Shown piece by piece: positions 10,697-22,613 of a stretch of DNA of 64,000 nt. Made by a program: the position numbers and the translations under genes. Location of the stretch: NCBI GenBank assembly GCA_025200525.1, contig CM045762.1, forward strand, positions 107,658,682 to 107,722,681, given 5' to 3'. The stretch comes from Camellia lanceoleosa (lineage: Eukaryota; Streptophyta; Magnoliopsida; Ericales; Theaceae). How positions within the stretch are numbered: position 1 is the first letter of the stretch; every line of letters begins with the position of its first letter. The notes under the pieces were generated by a model. It saw only the letters and a program-made list of their open reading frames with translations. It was not told the DNA's origin and made no database searches.

Positions 10697-11030
10697 TTCA
10701 GGATCTCAAAACCATTTGACAAGGACAAAGCTACACTTTTACCCTTGAGAGGCTCGTTGGGCCGAAAACCAGAAAGGGCCACCCAGGCAAAAGTTAGAGC
10801 AAGAAAAAGAACAAAAAGAACAAAAAAAAGAAAAATGCAAAGAATGAAAAAAAAAAAAAAAAGAAGAAAAATGAAGAAAATGAAAGGAAAAAATGAAAAA
10901 GAAAAAGTAGAAAAGAAATGAAAAGAATTAAAAAGAAAAGAAGAACCCAGCTCGCAAGGTTGAAAACCCAGAAGGGCGGCCTTGGCAAAAGTTAGAGCGC
11001 AAAAGGAGAGGTTAATACCCGAGTGTACCT
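10697..11030 (+). repeat. Purine-rich low-complexity tract bounded by related blocks
   Basis: An AAAAAG/GAAAA-rich run is flanked by two copies of a block with GGCAAAAGTTAGAGC (10785-10800 and 10982-10998) and GAAAACCAGAAAGGG-like text. Element C has the inverted equivalent with three copies (59620-59930). The poly-Phe/Lys ORFs here are products of the low complexity. Confidence 0.6.
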
Positions 11031-11040
11031 TCATCCCGAA

Positions 11041-11077
11041 CTACGTAAGGCTTGATTCCCATGTTTGGGATACGTAG
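11041..11077 (+). ncRNA. Conserved stem-loop with CTACGTA/TACGTAG stem
   Basis: CTACGTA (11041-11047) pairs with TACGTAG (11071-11077); inside, TCCCA (11057-11061) pairs with TGGGA (11066-11070) around a TGTT loop, with a nine-base bulge on the 5' side. Related sequences occur at 25090-25125 and, inverted, at 59543-59579. The pairing is visible in sequence; a role in the element RNA is inference. Confidence 0.5.
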
Positions 11078-11204
11078 GCAACTTCATTTTGAAGTCCAGC
11101 CACAAACACTTCCAAATCGATTGTGTCCATGTAATGGTTCTAATCATCGTTGTCTTCCCTATATCCGAGAGTTTGGTTGTGATCGTCACCTTGAAAACTG
11201 GTTA

Positions 11205-11335
11205 CAGTGTGCTACGGTGCTATTCAAACAAGCGGCAACTTTCCGTTGCCAAACAACGCGCTGTGGTGCTATTCAAACAAGGGGCAACTTTCCGTTGCCG
11301 AGCAGTGCCGTTCGGGCAAGGGGCAAATTTCCATT
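11205..11335 (+). repeat. Short tandem repeats of a GGCAACTTTCCGTTGCC-type unit
   Basis: Three imperfect copies of about 40-55 bp are each centred on a self-complementary GGCAAC..GTTGCC core. Element C has an inverted relative at about 59150-59290 with CGGAAAGTTGCCC cores. Confidence 0.55.
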
Positions 11336-11339
11336 GTTT

Positions 11340-12640
11340 TGGAACTGAGGTTGTGCACCTCAAGAGTAAGTTCCGTGTTGGTCGAGCAGTGGCCATTTGC
11401 AAAAATAGTTCTTGAGAATTTTTAATGAAGTTGACTAATTTTCTCAAAAATTATTCCATTTTTTCCAAAAAATGGACCATATCTTGGACCCAAAAAGGAA
11501 AATTTTCAGTGCTCATAGCCTGACTTGCATGATTTTAAATCGGAAAATCGAACAAACATGTTAATCTAACTCTCATGTTGGTCAAAATTATTTTAGTAGA
11601 AAACCAAAACAAAAAAAATTGGTCAAAATGATGAACTAAGGGCACAGTTGAGTCAGGATTCCTGTCTTTCCCCCGTTGTCAATGCATTTGCCAGAAAGGG
11701 CACCATACTTGTCGGAAAGGGCACCCTATTCGCCAAGAAGGGCACAGTGGAAGCTAACAGAAAAGGGCTGAAAGCTCTCATATCCTCCGAGTAGCAAGGT
11801 ATCAAGGCAAGTGCGAAGCACGAATTGGAATGGAGCAAGGTATTCCACTCCCTCATTCGGACAGATCTGATCACATCTAAACTCCCCAACAGAGCATCGT
11901 CAATCGATGTCAGTTGGAGATCTGCTGCGTGTCTGGTTGCATTGCAACCCCTCTGTAGGAGAAACTCACTATTGTGAACAAAAATGAGAATCTGGTAGAA
12001 TACCAGGGGCATGAACCCACAACTTCCTGGTTATCTATCAACCACCCGGGGGAGGGATAAAAAAATGAGAGATTGAAGAATAGAAAGATGTGCGCTAAGA
12101 GAAAAAAGTGAGGAAAAGGGATTTTTTAGAAAAACAGAACCTGAGGGCTGAGTGATGTAAGAATCACAAATGAGAAAGGGTGGGAAATAATACCCGGAAA
12201 AACTGGCTCCTCGTGCACTGAGAGGTCTCTTGCCATTGGAACACGTCTGTGTGTTGTGTTAGTCGTTTTGTTGTCTCAATTCTTATTTTGAGTCGTTTCG
12301 GGTGTCTATAGATGTGTTTAGGTTGTCTTACCTTGTCTTTCTCTTTCTTGTTGAGTCGTGGTGTGCTGTGTTCAGTCGTAGGCTCAATACCCAGTCGAGA
12401 ACTTATTCTCACTCTCAATTTCAAAAAATCATTTTGTGCTCAGAGTGCTATGCCGTTCTCCACATTTGTGCAAAACAAGATTTTGTTCTTTAAAAAACCG
12501 TAGGGTTCAACCCAGGTCATGTGGGAACAGTAAGACCAGGACCTATCTGAAGCTATATAGGTTCCAGACTTCGAAGCAAAAGAAAAAAGGGAAAATGTCG
12601 GGCATCTGAGTTTGTTTCAACTTCTGCAAGTTCCGTCATC
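11340..12640. other. Non-coding internal region of element A conserved in element C
   Basis: No supported ORF. The block 12010-12230 (TTCC next to CCCGGGGGAGGG, then AATGAGAGATTG and the CTGAGGGCTGAGTGATGT stretch) recurs inverted at 58580-58780 in element C, and 12290-12500 recurs inverted at about 58330-58500. A small tandem of GAAAGGGCACC units lies at 11690-11750. Confidence 0.55.
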
Positions 12641-12650
12641 GCATCATGTA

Positions 12651-13019
12651 TGTTCAGAATGAGCTGTGTGTTCAAAATTAAAAGACTACTGTGTTATGAG
12701 CCGTGTGTTCAGATCGAGCAATGTTGTGTTATGAGCTGCGTGCTCAAAATTGAAATGTGTGAGCTGCGTGTTCAAAGTGAAATGTGTGAGCTACGTGTTC
12801 AAAATGAAGTGAATGAGCTATGTGTTCAGAAATGAAAATTTATGAGCTACGTGTTCAGAATTAAGAATGAGCAGCATGCAAATGAAAATGTGTGAGCCGC
12901 GTGTTCAGAATTGAAATGTGTGAGCTGCGTGTTGTAAATGAAGTGAATGAGCTGTGTGTTCAGAAATGAAAATTTATGAGCTGCGTGTTCAGAATTAAGA
13001 ATGAGCTGCGTGTTGAAAA
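12651..13019 (+). repeat. Tandem array of GAGCTGYGTGTTCAGAA units, left part
   Basis: Imperfect units of about 25-35 bp contain TGAGCTGCGTGTTCAGAAT or close variants. The array was split by element G: it stops at TGAAG (13020-13024) and resumes at 22614. Confidence 0.8.
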
Positions 13020-13024
13020 TGAAG
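13020..13024. other. Target-site duplication TGAAG of element G, left copy
   Basis: TGAAG directly precedes the LTR start TGTAATAACC. The identical five bases follow the 3' LTR end GTGACA at 22614-22618. Confidence 0.9.
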
Positions 13025-14212
13025 TGTAATAACCCTGACCTGTAATTAGCTATTAATCGATATTTAAGGATGCTAATGAGTGGATTAAAATGAACTATGG
13101 GATTAATATGTAATTTGTATCATAATTGGCTTTTATTTGCTACCCATAGTAATATCTGATGAAATTCCACTTTAAAATGAAATTGAAAGCCTTATCGGCA
13201 TCCAAACCCGGAATTAATTATACCATTGTGTTATTTGGAATTTTTAGAACCTTATGGCATATTTAATTAAAAGGTGATTTGGTATGATTAAATTGGATCA
13301 ATTAATGGTAAATTGCAATAGTTGGCCTTAATTACCAAAATGCCACATGAGTGGCCCACTTCATCAACATTGTGAGCCTTCACAACACATTCTTCAGCCA
13401 TTTGAGAGCCCCAACCGAAATATAGAGAGAGTGAAGAGAAAAACTTGTTTCATCTTGGTCTTGCTTAGAGACTTGGTAGATTGAAGAGGAGATTGAGTTT
13501 ATAGCTTGCATTTATCAAGATTGTGCTATTACCTAGCTAATTCAAGGCTCTAGGTGAGAATTCAACCCTTAATTTGTGAACTTTAGTCATCTAACATGAG
13601 ATTTCTTCAAGATTATGGGATTAATCATGTAATGGAGCTTAGAATGAGGAATTGTAGCTCAAATCATGCATGCATGTGCATAACATGAAGCTTCAAGTTG
13701 TTTTCTTTGGAAATTCTTGCATGCATGTCCACATTATTGGTTTAATCCATGAGTTTATCTTGTTTTTCATCTAATCATCAACTTTCAAGATGTTTTGTGG
13801 CATTTGATCTTGTTTTAAGAAGTTTGATGCAAGAATTCACATGCATGTTTTACTTTTTGCATTTTGGAAGTTAATTTTCATAGAAACTTACATGCATGTG
13901 TTAATTTCACTCACATGCTGGTCAATCATCTGATTTTCCATCAAATTACCAGGTTTAATTATGTTCTTGGAGGGTTTGAACTCAAAGAAGCTCATGCATG
14001 TTGTGTTCATAACATTTTTAAGGCTTAAGTTGAAATTGTGAGTTTTTAACAAACTCTTGGGCCATGATTTTATCAAATAATCTTTGATTCATCATGTTTT
14101 ACAAGTTTACTTTGTCATTCCAAGCTTTGGGGCCCAAGTGATGAGTTTTGAAGGTTTAAATTCGAGTTTCGAACCCAGGGATGCAATCTAGAAATTCCAG
14201 ATTTTTGCAGGC

Positions 14213-14470
14213 TCGCTCGAGCTAAGGATATCTCGCTCGAGCGACCACTCTGAAATTGTGCACTTCGCTCGAGCGACCAAAAGTACGCTCGAGCGTAAAT
14301 TTCGAGCTCCCAGAAGTTTTGCAGAATTTACAGATCGCTCGAGCGAAGGAATGTGCGCTCGAGCGACAACTCACATCTTTGCATGTCCGCTCGAGCGAGG
14401 AAGTCTACGCTCGAGCGGAGTGTCAGCTCTGTATGCTCGCTCGAGCGACGAAAGCTTCGCTCGAGCGAGG
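14213..14470. repeat. Array of ten CGCTCGAGCG palindromes in the 5' LTR of G
   Basis: Ten cores, one mutated to GCTCGAGCTA, lie near 14213, 14232, 14266, 14284, 14335, 14355, 14387, 14406, 14437 and 14457, largely as pairs about 20 bp apart. The sequences between differ, so this is an array of sites rather than a simple tandem repeat. The sites are CpG-dense in an otherwise AT-rich LTR. Confidence 0.85.
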
Positions 14471-15027
14471 ACCTAAAATTCTGAAATTTTGCCTAAGTGT
14501 TCCAAGGCATGTTTTGACATCCTCATTGCATCTTAGGCATTCCTAAGCCTTAATTAAGCTATGGTAATGAGGTTATGGGCTAGAAACGCACACTAAGATT
14601 AAGAATGGCAAGTATGTATGTGACTTGAGCATTGTAATAAGAATGAATCACACTAAGAGATTGCAAGGGTGTGTGTGTGTTCTAAGCCATGTGTTAAGAA
14701 TGAACATGAACCAACGTAATGAAAACTAAGCCTTAATGGCCACATGAATAAGTAATGATAAGATTCGTTGGTTCTATGTATTTTGTGATTGTAGGTCAAC
14801 GTCCGAGAAGTGCTTGACCATCTACGGAACCACTGTGAGTAACAATTGCATAAAAATATGTTCAAAATGACTATCTCTTGAACTGTCTACTAGATTGAAC
14901 TATCATTGAACTGTTTACTGGACTGTTCAGTGTATACTGAATGAATGTATATCCGATATCCTGAATGATAATGTGGCATCCTTAGCAACTATTGTACATT
15001 GTTATTGCCACTGAGGAGGTATTTCCT

Positions 15028-15150
15028 TACTATCGACGGTCTATGAACGGATAGCCCCACCGACGGTCTATGAACGGGTGGATTTGCCAAGCGTGCTGTC
15101 GACGGTCTATGAACGGATAGCCCCCACCAACGGTCTATGAACGGGTGGAA
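15028..15150 (+). repeat. Four-unit CGACGGTCTATGAACGG tandem in the 5' LTR
   Basis: CGACGGTCTATGAACGG or a one-base variant occurs four times, alternating with GATAGCCCC and GTGG linkers. The 3' LTR copy is at 21845-21965. Confidence 0.85.
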
Positions 15151-15784
15151 TTATGTACGGTTTCCATGTTGGAACCACTACTGTACTGTTATGGAAATGA
15201 ATGAATGTTATGGCCTCAAGTGAGAGTCACAAAATGAATGATGGATGAGCAAATTGAAATGATCGTTTTCAAGACTGAAAGGGCATTCATTCTTAACTCT
15301 TTATGCATTATGTTATTCACTGGGCTTTAGCTCACTGCTCATCTGTATATGTAGGTGACCAAGCACCAGGTCAAAGCTAGAGGCGTCAGGGTTAATCCCA
15401 ATTTTGTCAAGCCAACCACCGTGCCTCGCTGCGAGGTTCCAAACCTGCCAAGTTAAGGCTAGGGGCGTAGTGTGTTTCCCCTCTGCATCGCTTTTGCCAT
15501 CTTGTATTGATGGAATGTTTGCAGTCTTGATCTTGTATATAGGGCTTAGGTCCTGTTCCTTCGTTGAAGGATATGTATATAAGTCTATATGTCTTGCTGC
15601 ATCGTCTTGTCTATGCATATGTGGATAAAATGTTTTTTGGCATACTGATTTTCACACTCAATGGACACTAGTTATTTCTTGTTGGCTTCCGCCAGTTCTC
15701 ACTGTTTGTCCGGGCCTTGATAATCTCGGATTCTTGGCGATTCTGATGCTAAACCCATAGGGCCGGGTTTGGGTCGTGACAGAG

Positions 15785-15796
15785 TGGTATCAGAGC
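15785..15796 (+). other. Primer-binding site of element G (initiator tRNA-Met)
   Basis: TGGTATCAGAGC, the standard complement of the 3' end of plant initiator tRNA-Met, lies three bases after the LTR end at 15781. Confidence 0.9.
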
Positions 15797-17010
15797 GATA
15801 CTTAACCACGAGTTATACCGCACACACGTGTCCAAATGAGCTATAGGATGTCCTAGAAAAGAAGTTAGGGCATTGCATGAGCATAAAAAGTGTGTGTGGT
15901 TATGACATGACTGCTTATATGCCAATGTGTTAAACTGTTTAAGTATGCAACTGTTTATGTTATAATTGCTACCACTGCTTATAGTGAAATGAAACGAAAC
16001 CTATATGCATACTTAAAGAAGTTAAATGGAATAACATGTAATGTTAATGTACTACTGACTGTAGAAATCTATAAGAAAGTGAACGTGTGGAAGTAAAGGG
16101 TCATGTGACCATACCTGAACTGAAATGAAAGTATACACACGTCTGGTATGGAATAAAATGTGAAATCAGTGAGAACTTCCCTGTGTGATCAAAGAAATGT
16201 GTGGGAACCTAATTTGTGGAATGTTAAACCGTAGAGTCTCATGCCTTGGTTGAATGACCTTGAAAGTCCGATTGGAATCACGTTGGCCAACGTTGCTTCG
16301 AGTCGGAAATTCTTGGTAAATCCCTGGGGAATGAATAGGTTAACTGAGAATCTGAAATAACAACAACAAGGGCGAGGATTATGAACGAACTGAAACTTCT
16401 AATCTGAGGATTAACAGGCTAGAATGAACGATTGAGGCCTTAATCGAAAATTTGAGAGGATAAAGGCAGACATACGTGCCTGAACCAACTGAATATGAAC
16501 TGATGACATCTGTAAACCCAAAGCTGAAACCACGAAATTTCGGGAATCTTGAACCAGCGATACTTGGGTTTAGAAACTGAGAAAACACGTGAAGTTTCTT
16601 CGAAAAATACTTTCCCCAATGCATTCGAGATAGGGAAATACCTCAGTTCGAACAACTTGAATAAGGTGATAAGACTGTGCTCGAATATGAGGTAAAATTC
16701 ACCTAGCTAGTTTGATGGCACCCCACATGATAGATATCGATTGCAAAGACTAGAAAGAACTGAAGGTGGGCGTGACCTAGATGTGTTTGACTGAATCGAC
16801 GTTTTTGAAACCGTCAAAGTATGTAGATGTCCTAGATAGAGTAATGCCTGAGATGACCTAGCAGCATTGAAATATCCAAATCAACATCGTTAACCGAATC
16901 AGAAAGAATGAAACCGAAGTAACAGAAAGTGAAAATGACCGGTAAATCAATGACCTCCGTGAATGGAAAATCTCGGGTAATAGCTTTGACCAATGAAGGT
17001 CGAAGAAGCA

Positions 17011-17090
17011 ATGTGAACAATGATATACCTATCTGTAAAGAATGTGGGAAATAATATTGGGGCGTCGCCGCCGCCTGTCCGAAACTTATT
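17011..17090 (+). pseudogene. Possible decayed gag zinc knuckle
   Basis: One frame reads PICKECGK, a stop, YWG and, seven residues further on, a cysteine. This resembles a gag CX2CX4HX4C knuckle (often CxxCGKxHWG) in which the histidine region is broken. It is the only trace of coding origin I find in the interior, and the match is short. Confidence 0.35.
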
Positions 17091-19291
17091 TTAGACGTGG
17101 ATAGGAAGGACACTTGTCTAAATCTAGACCCTAGTTCTAGGGAATGCTCGAAACACCGAAATGACTGATACAGGTATTATCTTAAATAGATGAAATTGCT
17201 TATACGAACGTCTGTGTGGGGAATCGTATATTCCGTAACTTGGTATAGACTGTGAACATATTGACTGCGCTAATTGAACTACTGGAAATATGAACCATAC
17301 ACTGAGAACTGTTAGAACTTGTGAACAGCGAGGACTTGCTGAGTTAGGTCCTTGTATCGTATTGCACAAACTGAATGTGAACTGTTAGGTATGACCTTTT
17401 GAACTGTACTAGAACTGTTGAACATGGGAATACCTTATGATTGACTGTAATTCGAGAAATTTGTACGACTATGATTTGTACGGAACTATTACGTAGTGAC
17501 GGACATTATTGAATGGACGGACCCTCGAACTCGAATTTTACACGTGAACTGTTTGTGTGTGGGACTGCTGAAATTGAGAACCCATATTGGTTGTAAAGAT
17601 GAACTTCCGCTTATGAATTTGTGAACGAATGCCTACATGAAAACTGATTTTGATCTCACACCTGTATGTATGTTCCTATGCTTGTAACACTGTTAAGATT
17701 GAGAGGAATGTGCTGTGAATAATGGATCTTTGGAAATCTGCCGTTGATGCGGACTATATGTGCGACACTGTAAAACCTCATGTTAACATTCACCTATGCT
17801 AAGGAAACCGCTTAGACTTGTGTATATATCTGCTTACCTTTGCATAAGGATATTACTAGACTGATTAATTTGTTTGATAAGTTAACCGTTGGGACTATGA
17901 CTCTGTAACTGCGTGACTGAATAAAGACCCCAACCGATAAACTCTTGACTGGGAATTGTGATTGTGGAAAAATTGGCATGACAGTTGGAGTTGATCTGCG
18001 AGCCTAGGCGTTAGTGACTATATGACTGATTTGAAACCCTCGTAGGACAACTCACCATTATGCGCCACCAAGAACTTTGTGTGGTGTATTACTGTATACC
18101 ATATGCTTATATGAAGGATTTATTTGGAAATTGCTATATTGACTGTGATTCTTACCTCTCGATATGACTAACTACGTGTCTGTGCATTTGTCTGTACACG
18201 TATTGGGAGGAACACACTGTATGTGACCTGTACTGCTTTGATATGAATTGTAATGGTACCGGACTCTGATGTAAGTTTGATAATTGATGAACTCAGACTG
18301 ATTGTGAAACTACTATGTACCGAAATGACCGGAGTATGAACTAATGTTAACTGATCGGGAAATGATAAGAATGGAACTTTGATCTGAATTAATCTGATGG
18401 AACATGAAACCCTTTTGTGTAACTGATAGAACTTCTGTTTGATGACTCACGCTTGAACTATTACTTGGTATGACCGGGTAGAACTTCATCTGAGATGATT
18501 GGGTAGAACTTTTATTCGTTTGATCTGAGGAGACCCTTATTGAGAGCTACTATATGATTTGATTACATTATGGGGATTGTAAATTGAGTATGATTGAATG
18601 ACAGGACTGTGTTGCTAACGGAACTAACCGAACAAAAATTTGAGTTGATCCTAAACATTTAGGAAGAATGTGAACCGCCAGTAGCAGACTATGTGACTAC
18701 GAAATCTGGTACCTTATGCTTGGGAGATATGGGAATACTGTATATAAGACATGTGATTGATTGCCCAGTATTACCGTTATAACCATGAATTTGTTTGACA
18801 AGGGAATGATTACTTCTGGGTTACTGTATTTTGAAACTAATGGAATCTGTTGATAGCAGACTGGTTTGATTATGAACTCCGACTATCTGGAAGTGTATGT
18901 AATTAGTATAACTGCTTCGGTATCGACACATCGTATGAGTGGATACGTGAAAACTGAGATTGATGAATGGTGCATTCAGAATGACCTGGATTGACTGTGA
19001 TGGAATACCGAACGGGGAACCAAATTGAACAAAGATCGAATGACCGACTCAGAAATTAATAAACCAAATTTCCGTAACTTAACGGGGGAAAAATTACTTA
19101 TGAAAATGAGATCAGTACCAATTTATAACCCCGATAAGTGTTTGATGTGAGTATGGTGTGTGTTAATGCAGTAAAGTTGTGTGCAACTGTATTTATGCTC
19201 TATGTCATGAAATAAGTTTTGCTTTATGAAATGTTATATGTTGCATACTGAATGGATGTCCAGTTTTCTGAAAGGTTTTGTGGCACCCTTA

Positions 19292-19410
19292 GCTCTTATG
19301 GCCCTTGCTCGGGGGTAAGAATACCATAGCCGATGGCCCTTGCTCGGGGGTAAGAATGCCGTAGCCGATGGCCCTTGCCTGGGGGTGACAATACCATGGC
19401 TATGTATGTG
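19292..19410 (+). repeat. Three-unit tandem, about 35 bp
   Basis: GGCCCTTGCTCGGGGGTAAG occurs twice and a diverged third copy follows, each followed by AATACCATAGCC or a variant. Confidence 0.8.
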
Positions 19411-19844
19411 GTCTTCGGACCTACCTGTTGTGGTAGTTAGACCTACCTGATCTGATAGCTAATGGGTGTACCACGTTTGACCTTGTGCGAAATCCGAACA
19501 TTTATACGTATATGAATCAGTATCTGTTCTGTTACGCTTATGCGTTCTGTTCTGCTCTGTTAGTGCTAATGAATGCACCATGTATGCTTAAGCAAGAAAT
19601 GTGCCATCCATGTATGAGCTGGACAAGAATATGAAAATGAGCATGTATCTGAATCTGTTCTAGAATGAAATCTGAATGTGTATAAGGCTCTGTATTAATG
19701 CGAACTCTAACTCCTGTATATGATTATGATTCTGTCTTCAATTATGAGCCTATTTGTGAACATGATCATGTTCCCGTTTTGAAAAGAGTTAGAGTTGTTT
19801 GTTTCCGATATAAGGTGACTCGAGTTTGGGGACCAAACTCTTTT

Positions 19845-19857
19845 AAGGGGGGAAGAC
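19845..19857 (+). other. Polypurine tract of element G
   Basis: AAGGGGGGAAGAC directly precedes the 3' LTR. Such tracts prime plus-strand DNA synthesis. Confidence 0.85.
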
Positions 19858-22613
19858 TATAATAACCCTGACCCGTAATTAGCTATTAATCGATATTTAA
19901 GGATGCTAATGAGTGGATTAAAATGAACTATGGGATTAATATGTAATTTGTATCATAATTGGCTTTTATTTGCTACCCATAGTAATATCTGATGAAATTC
20001 CACTTTAAAATGAAATTGAAAGCCTTATCGGCATCCAAACCCGGAATTAATTATACCATTGTGTTATTTGGAATTTTTAGAACCTTATGGCATATTTAAT
20101 TAAAAGGTGATTTGGTATGATTAAATTGGATCAATTAATGGTAAATTGCAATAGTTGGCCTTAATTACCAAAATGCCACATGAGTGGCCCACTTCATCAA
20201 CATTGTGAGCCTTCACAACACATTCTTCAGCCATTTGAGAGCCCCAACCGAAATATAGAGAGAGAGTGAAGAGAAAAACTTGTTTCATCTTGGTCTTGCT
20301 TAGAGACTTGGTAGATTGAAGAGGAGATTGAGTTTATAGCTTGCATTTATCAAGATTGTGCTATTACCTAGCTAATTCAAGGCTCTAGGTGAGAATTCAA
20401 CCCTTAATTTGTGAACTTTAGTCATCTAACATGAGATTTCTTCAAGATTATGGGATTAATCATGTAATGGAGCTTAGAATGAGGAATTGTAGCTCAAATC
20501 ATGCATGCATGTGCATAACATGAAGCTTCAAGTTGTTTTCTTTGGAAATTCTTGCATGCATGTCCACATTATTGGTTTAATCCATGAGTTTATCTTGTTT
20601 TTCATCTAATCATCAAGTTTCAAGATGTTTTGTGGCATTTGATCTTGTTTTAAGAAGTTTGATGCAAGAATTCACATGCATGTTTTACTTCTTGCATTTT
20701 GGAAGTTAATTTTCATAGAAACATACATGCATGTGTTAATTTCACTCACATGCTGGTCAATCATCTGATTTTCCATCAAATTACGAGTTTAATTATGTTC
20801 TTGGAGGTTTGAACTCAAAGAAGCTCATGCATGTTGTGTTCATAACATTTTTAAGGCTTAAGTTGAAATTGTGAGTTTTTAACAAACTCTTGGGCCATGA
20901 TTTTATCAAATAATCTTTGATTCATCATGTTTTACAAGTTTACTTTGTTATTCCAAGCTTTGGGGCCCAAGTGATGAGTTTTGAAGGTTTAAATTCGAGT
21001 TTCGAACCCAGGTATGCAATCTGGAAATTCCAGATTTTTGCAGGCTCGCTCGAGCGAAGGATATCTCGCTCGAGCGACCACTCTGAAATTGTGCACTTCG
21101 CTCGAGCGACCAAAAGTCCGCTCGAGCGTAAATTTCGAGCTCCCAGAAGTTTTGCAGAATTCTGAGATCGCCGGCGAAGGAATGTGCGCCGGCGACAACT
21201 CACATCTTTGCATGTCCGCCGGCGAGGAAGTCTCACGCTCGGCGGAGTGTCACTTCAGTATGCTCGCTCGGCGGAAAGCTTCGCCGGCGAGGACCTAAAA
21301 TTCTGAAATTTTGCCTAAGTGTTCCAAGGCATGTTTTGACATCCTCATTGCATCTTAGGCATTCCTAAGCCTTAATTAAGCTATGGTAATGAGGTTATGG
21401 GCTAGAAACGCACACTAAGATTAAGAATGGCAAGTATGTATGTGACTTGAGCATTGTAATAAGAATGAATCACACTAAGAGATTGCAAGGGTGTGTGTGT
21501 GTTCTAAGCCATGTGTTAAGAATGAACATGAACCAACGTAATGAAAACTAAGCCTTAATGGCCACATGAATAAGTAATGATAAGATTCGTTGGTTCTATG
21601 TATTTTGTGATTGTAGGTCAACGTCAGAAGTGCTTGACCATCTGGAACCACTTGAGTAACAATTGCATAAAAATATGTTCAAAATGACTATCTCTTGAGC
21701 TGTCTACTAGATTGAACTATCATTGAGGCATCGTTTCTTTGGGTGTATATCTTGAATGAATGTATATCCGATATCCTGAATGATAATGTGGCATCCTTAG
21801 CAACTATTGTACATTGTTATTGCCACTGAGGAGGTATTTCCTTATTATCGACGGTCTATGAACGGATAGCCCCACCGACGGTCTATGAACGGGTGGATTT
21901 GCCAAGCGTGCTGTCGACGGTCTATGAACAGATAGCCCCCACCGACGGTCTATGAACGGGTGGAATTATGTACGGTTTCCATGTTGGAACCACTACTGTA
22001 CTGTTATGCAAATGAATGAATGTTATGGCCTCAAGTGAGAGTCACAAAATGAATGATGGATGAGCAAATTGAAATGATCGTTTTCAAGACTGAAAGGGCA
22101 TTCATTCTTAACTCTTTATGCATTATGTTATTCACTGGGCTTTAGCTCACTGCTCATCTGTATATGTAGGTGACCAAGCACCAGGTCAAAGCTAGAGGCG
22201 TCAGGGTTAATCCCAATTTTGTCAAGCCAACCACCGTGCCTCGCTGCGAGGTTCCAAACCTGCCAAGTTAAGGCTAGGGGCGTAGTGTGTTTCCCCTACT
22301 GTACTGTTTTGCCATACTGTATTGATGGAATGTTTGCAGTCTTGTCTTGTATATAGGGCTTAGGTCCTGTTCCTTGTTGAAGGATATGTATATAAGTGTA
22401 TATGTCTTGCATTACATACTATCGTCTATGCATATGTGGATAAAATGTTTTTGGCATACAGATTTTCACAGCTCAATGGACACTAGTTATTTACTGTATT
22501 GGCTTCCGCCAGGCCCTATACTCTGTTTAAGCGTACTCTTCATGGGCCTTGATAATCTCGGATTCTTGGCGATTCTGATGCTAAACCCATAGGGTCGGGT
22601 TTGGGTCGTGACA
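19858..22613 (+). repeat. 3' LTR of element G
   Basis: Starts TATAATAACCC (TG changed to TA) and ends GGGTCGTGACA. The first 1.3 kb is almost identical to the 5' LTR. From 21169 on, six successive palindromes read CGCCGGCG or a similar form instead of CGCTCGAGCG, and further local differences cluster at 21620-21760 and 22295-22550. Confidence 0.9.
21045..21295. repeat. Palindrome array in the 3' LTR, six cores altered
   Basis: The first four cores are CGCTCGAGCG. The next six (near 21169, 21187, 21216, 21234, 21263 and 21281) are altered, mostly with TCGA replaced by CG to give CGCCGGCG. The flanks of the sites are otherwise conserved with the 5' LTR. Confidence 0.8.

Larger units (their letters stand above)
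13025..15781 (+). repeat. 5' LTR of element G
   Basis: Begins TGTAATAACCCTGAC, ends GGGTCGTGACA. In order it holds a TATA-like AATATAGAGAGAG near 13420, ten CGCTCGAGCG palindromes (14213-14470), a four-unit CGACGGTCTATGAACGG tandem (15028-15150) and a terminal part ending TTTGGGTCGTGACA. No credible ORF. Confidence 0.9.
15797..19844 (+). other. ORF-less interior of element G
   Basis: About 4 kb dominated by scattered short motifs such as GAACTG, ACTGAA and TGTGA, with stops in all frames. No protease, reverse transcriptase or integrase motif can be seen. Probably a strongly decayed gag region followed by non-coding filler. Confidence 0.7.
13025..22613 (+). mobile_element. Element G: complete non-autonomous long-LTR retrotransposon (9.6 kb)
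   Basis: Both LTRs, an initiator tRNA-Met PBS, a purine tract and a perfect TGAAG duplication are present. The interior of about 4.1 kb has no ORF of 100 codons or more, so it is a large retrotransposon derivative that must use enzymes made elsewhere. Long LTRs, a TGGTATCAGAGC PBS and a purine-rich AAGGGGGGAAGA tract fit Ty3/gypsy elements of Del/Tekay type, but with no integrase or reverse transcriptase the lineage is inference. The two LTRs are nearly identical except for clustered motif-specific differences, which suggests a recent insertion. Confidence 0.9.

Noticed and set aside
10660..11034. Minus-strand Phe-rich ORFs resembling membrane proteins
   Set aside because: They come from the AAAAAG-type low-complexity tract of element A; the hydrophobic pattern is a by-product of T-rich antisense codons.
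14213..14470. Possible CRISPR-like array of short repeats and spacers
   Set aside because: The repeats are only 10 bp and palindromic, spacing is irregular, and the array lies in a plant retrotransposon LTR present twice. No cas gene is conceivable in this context.
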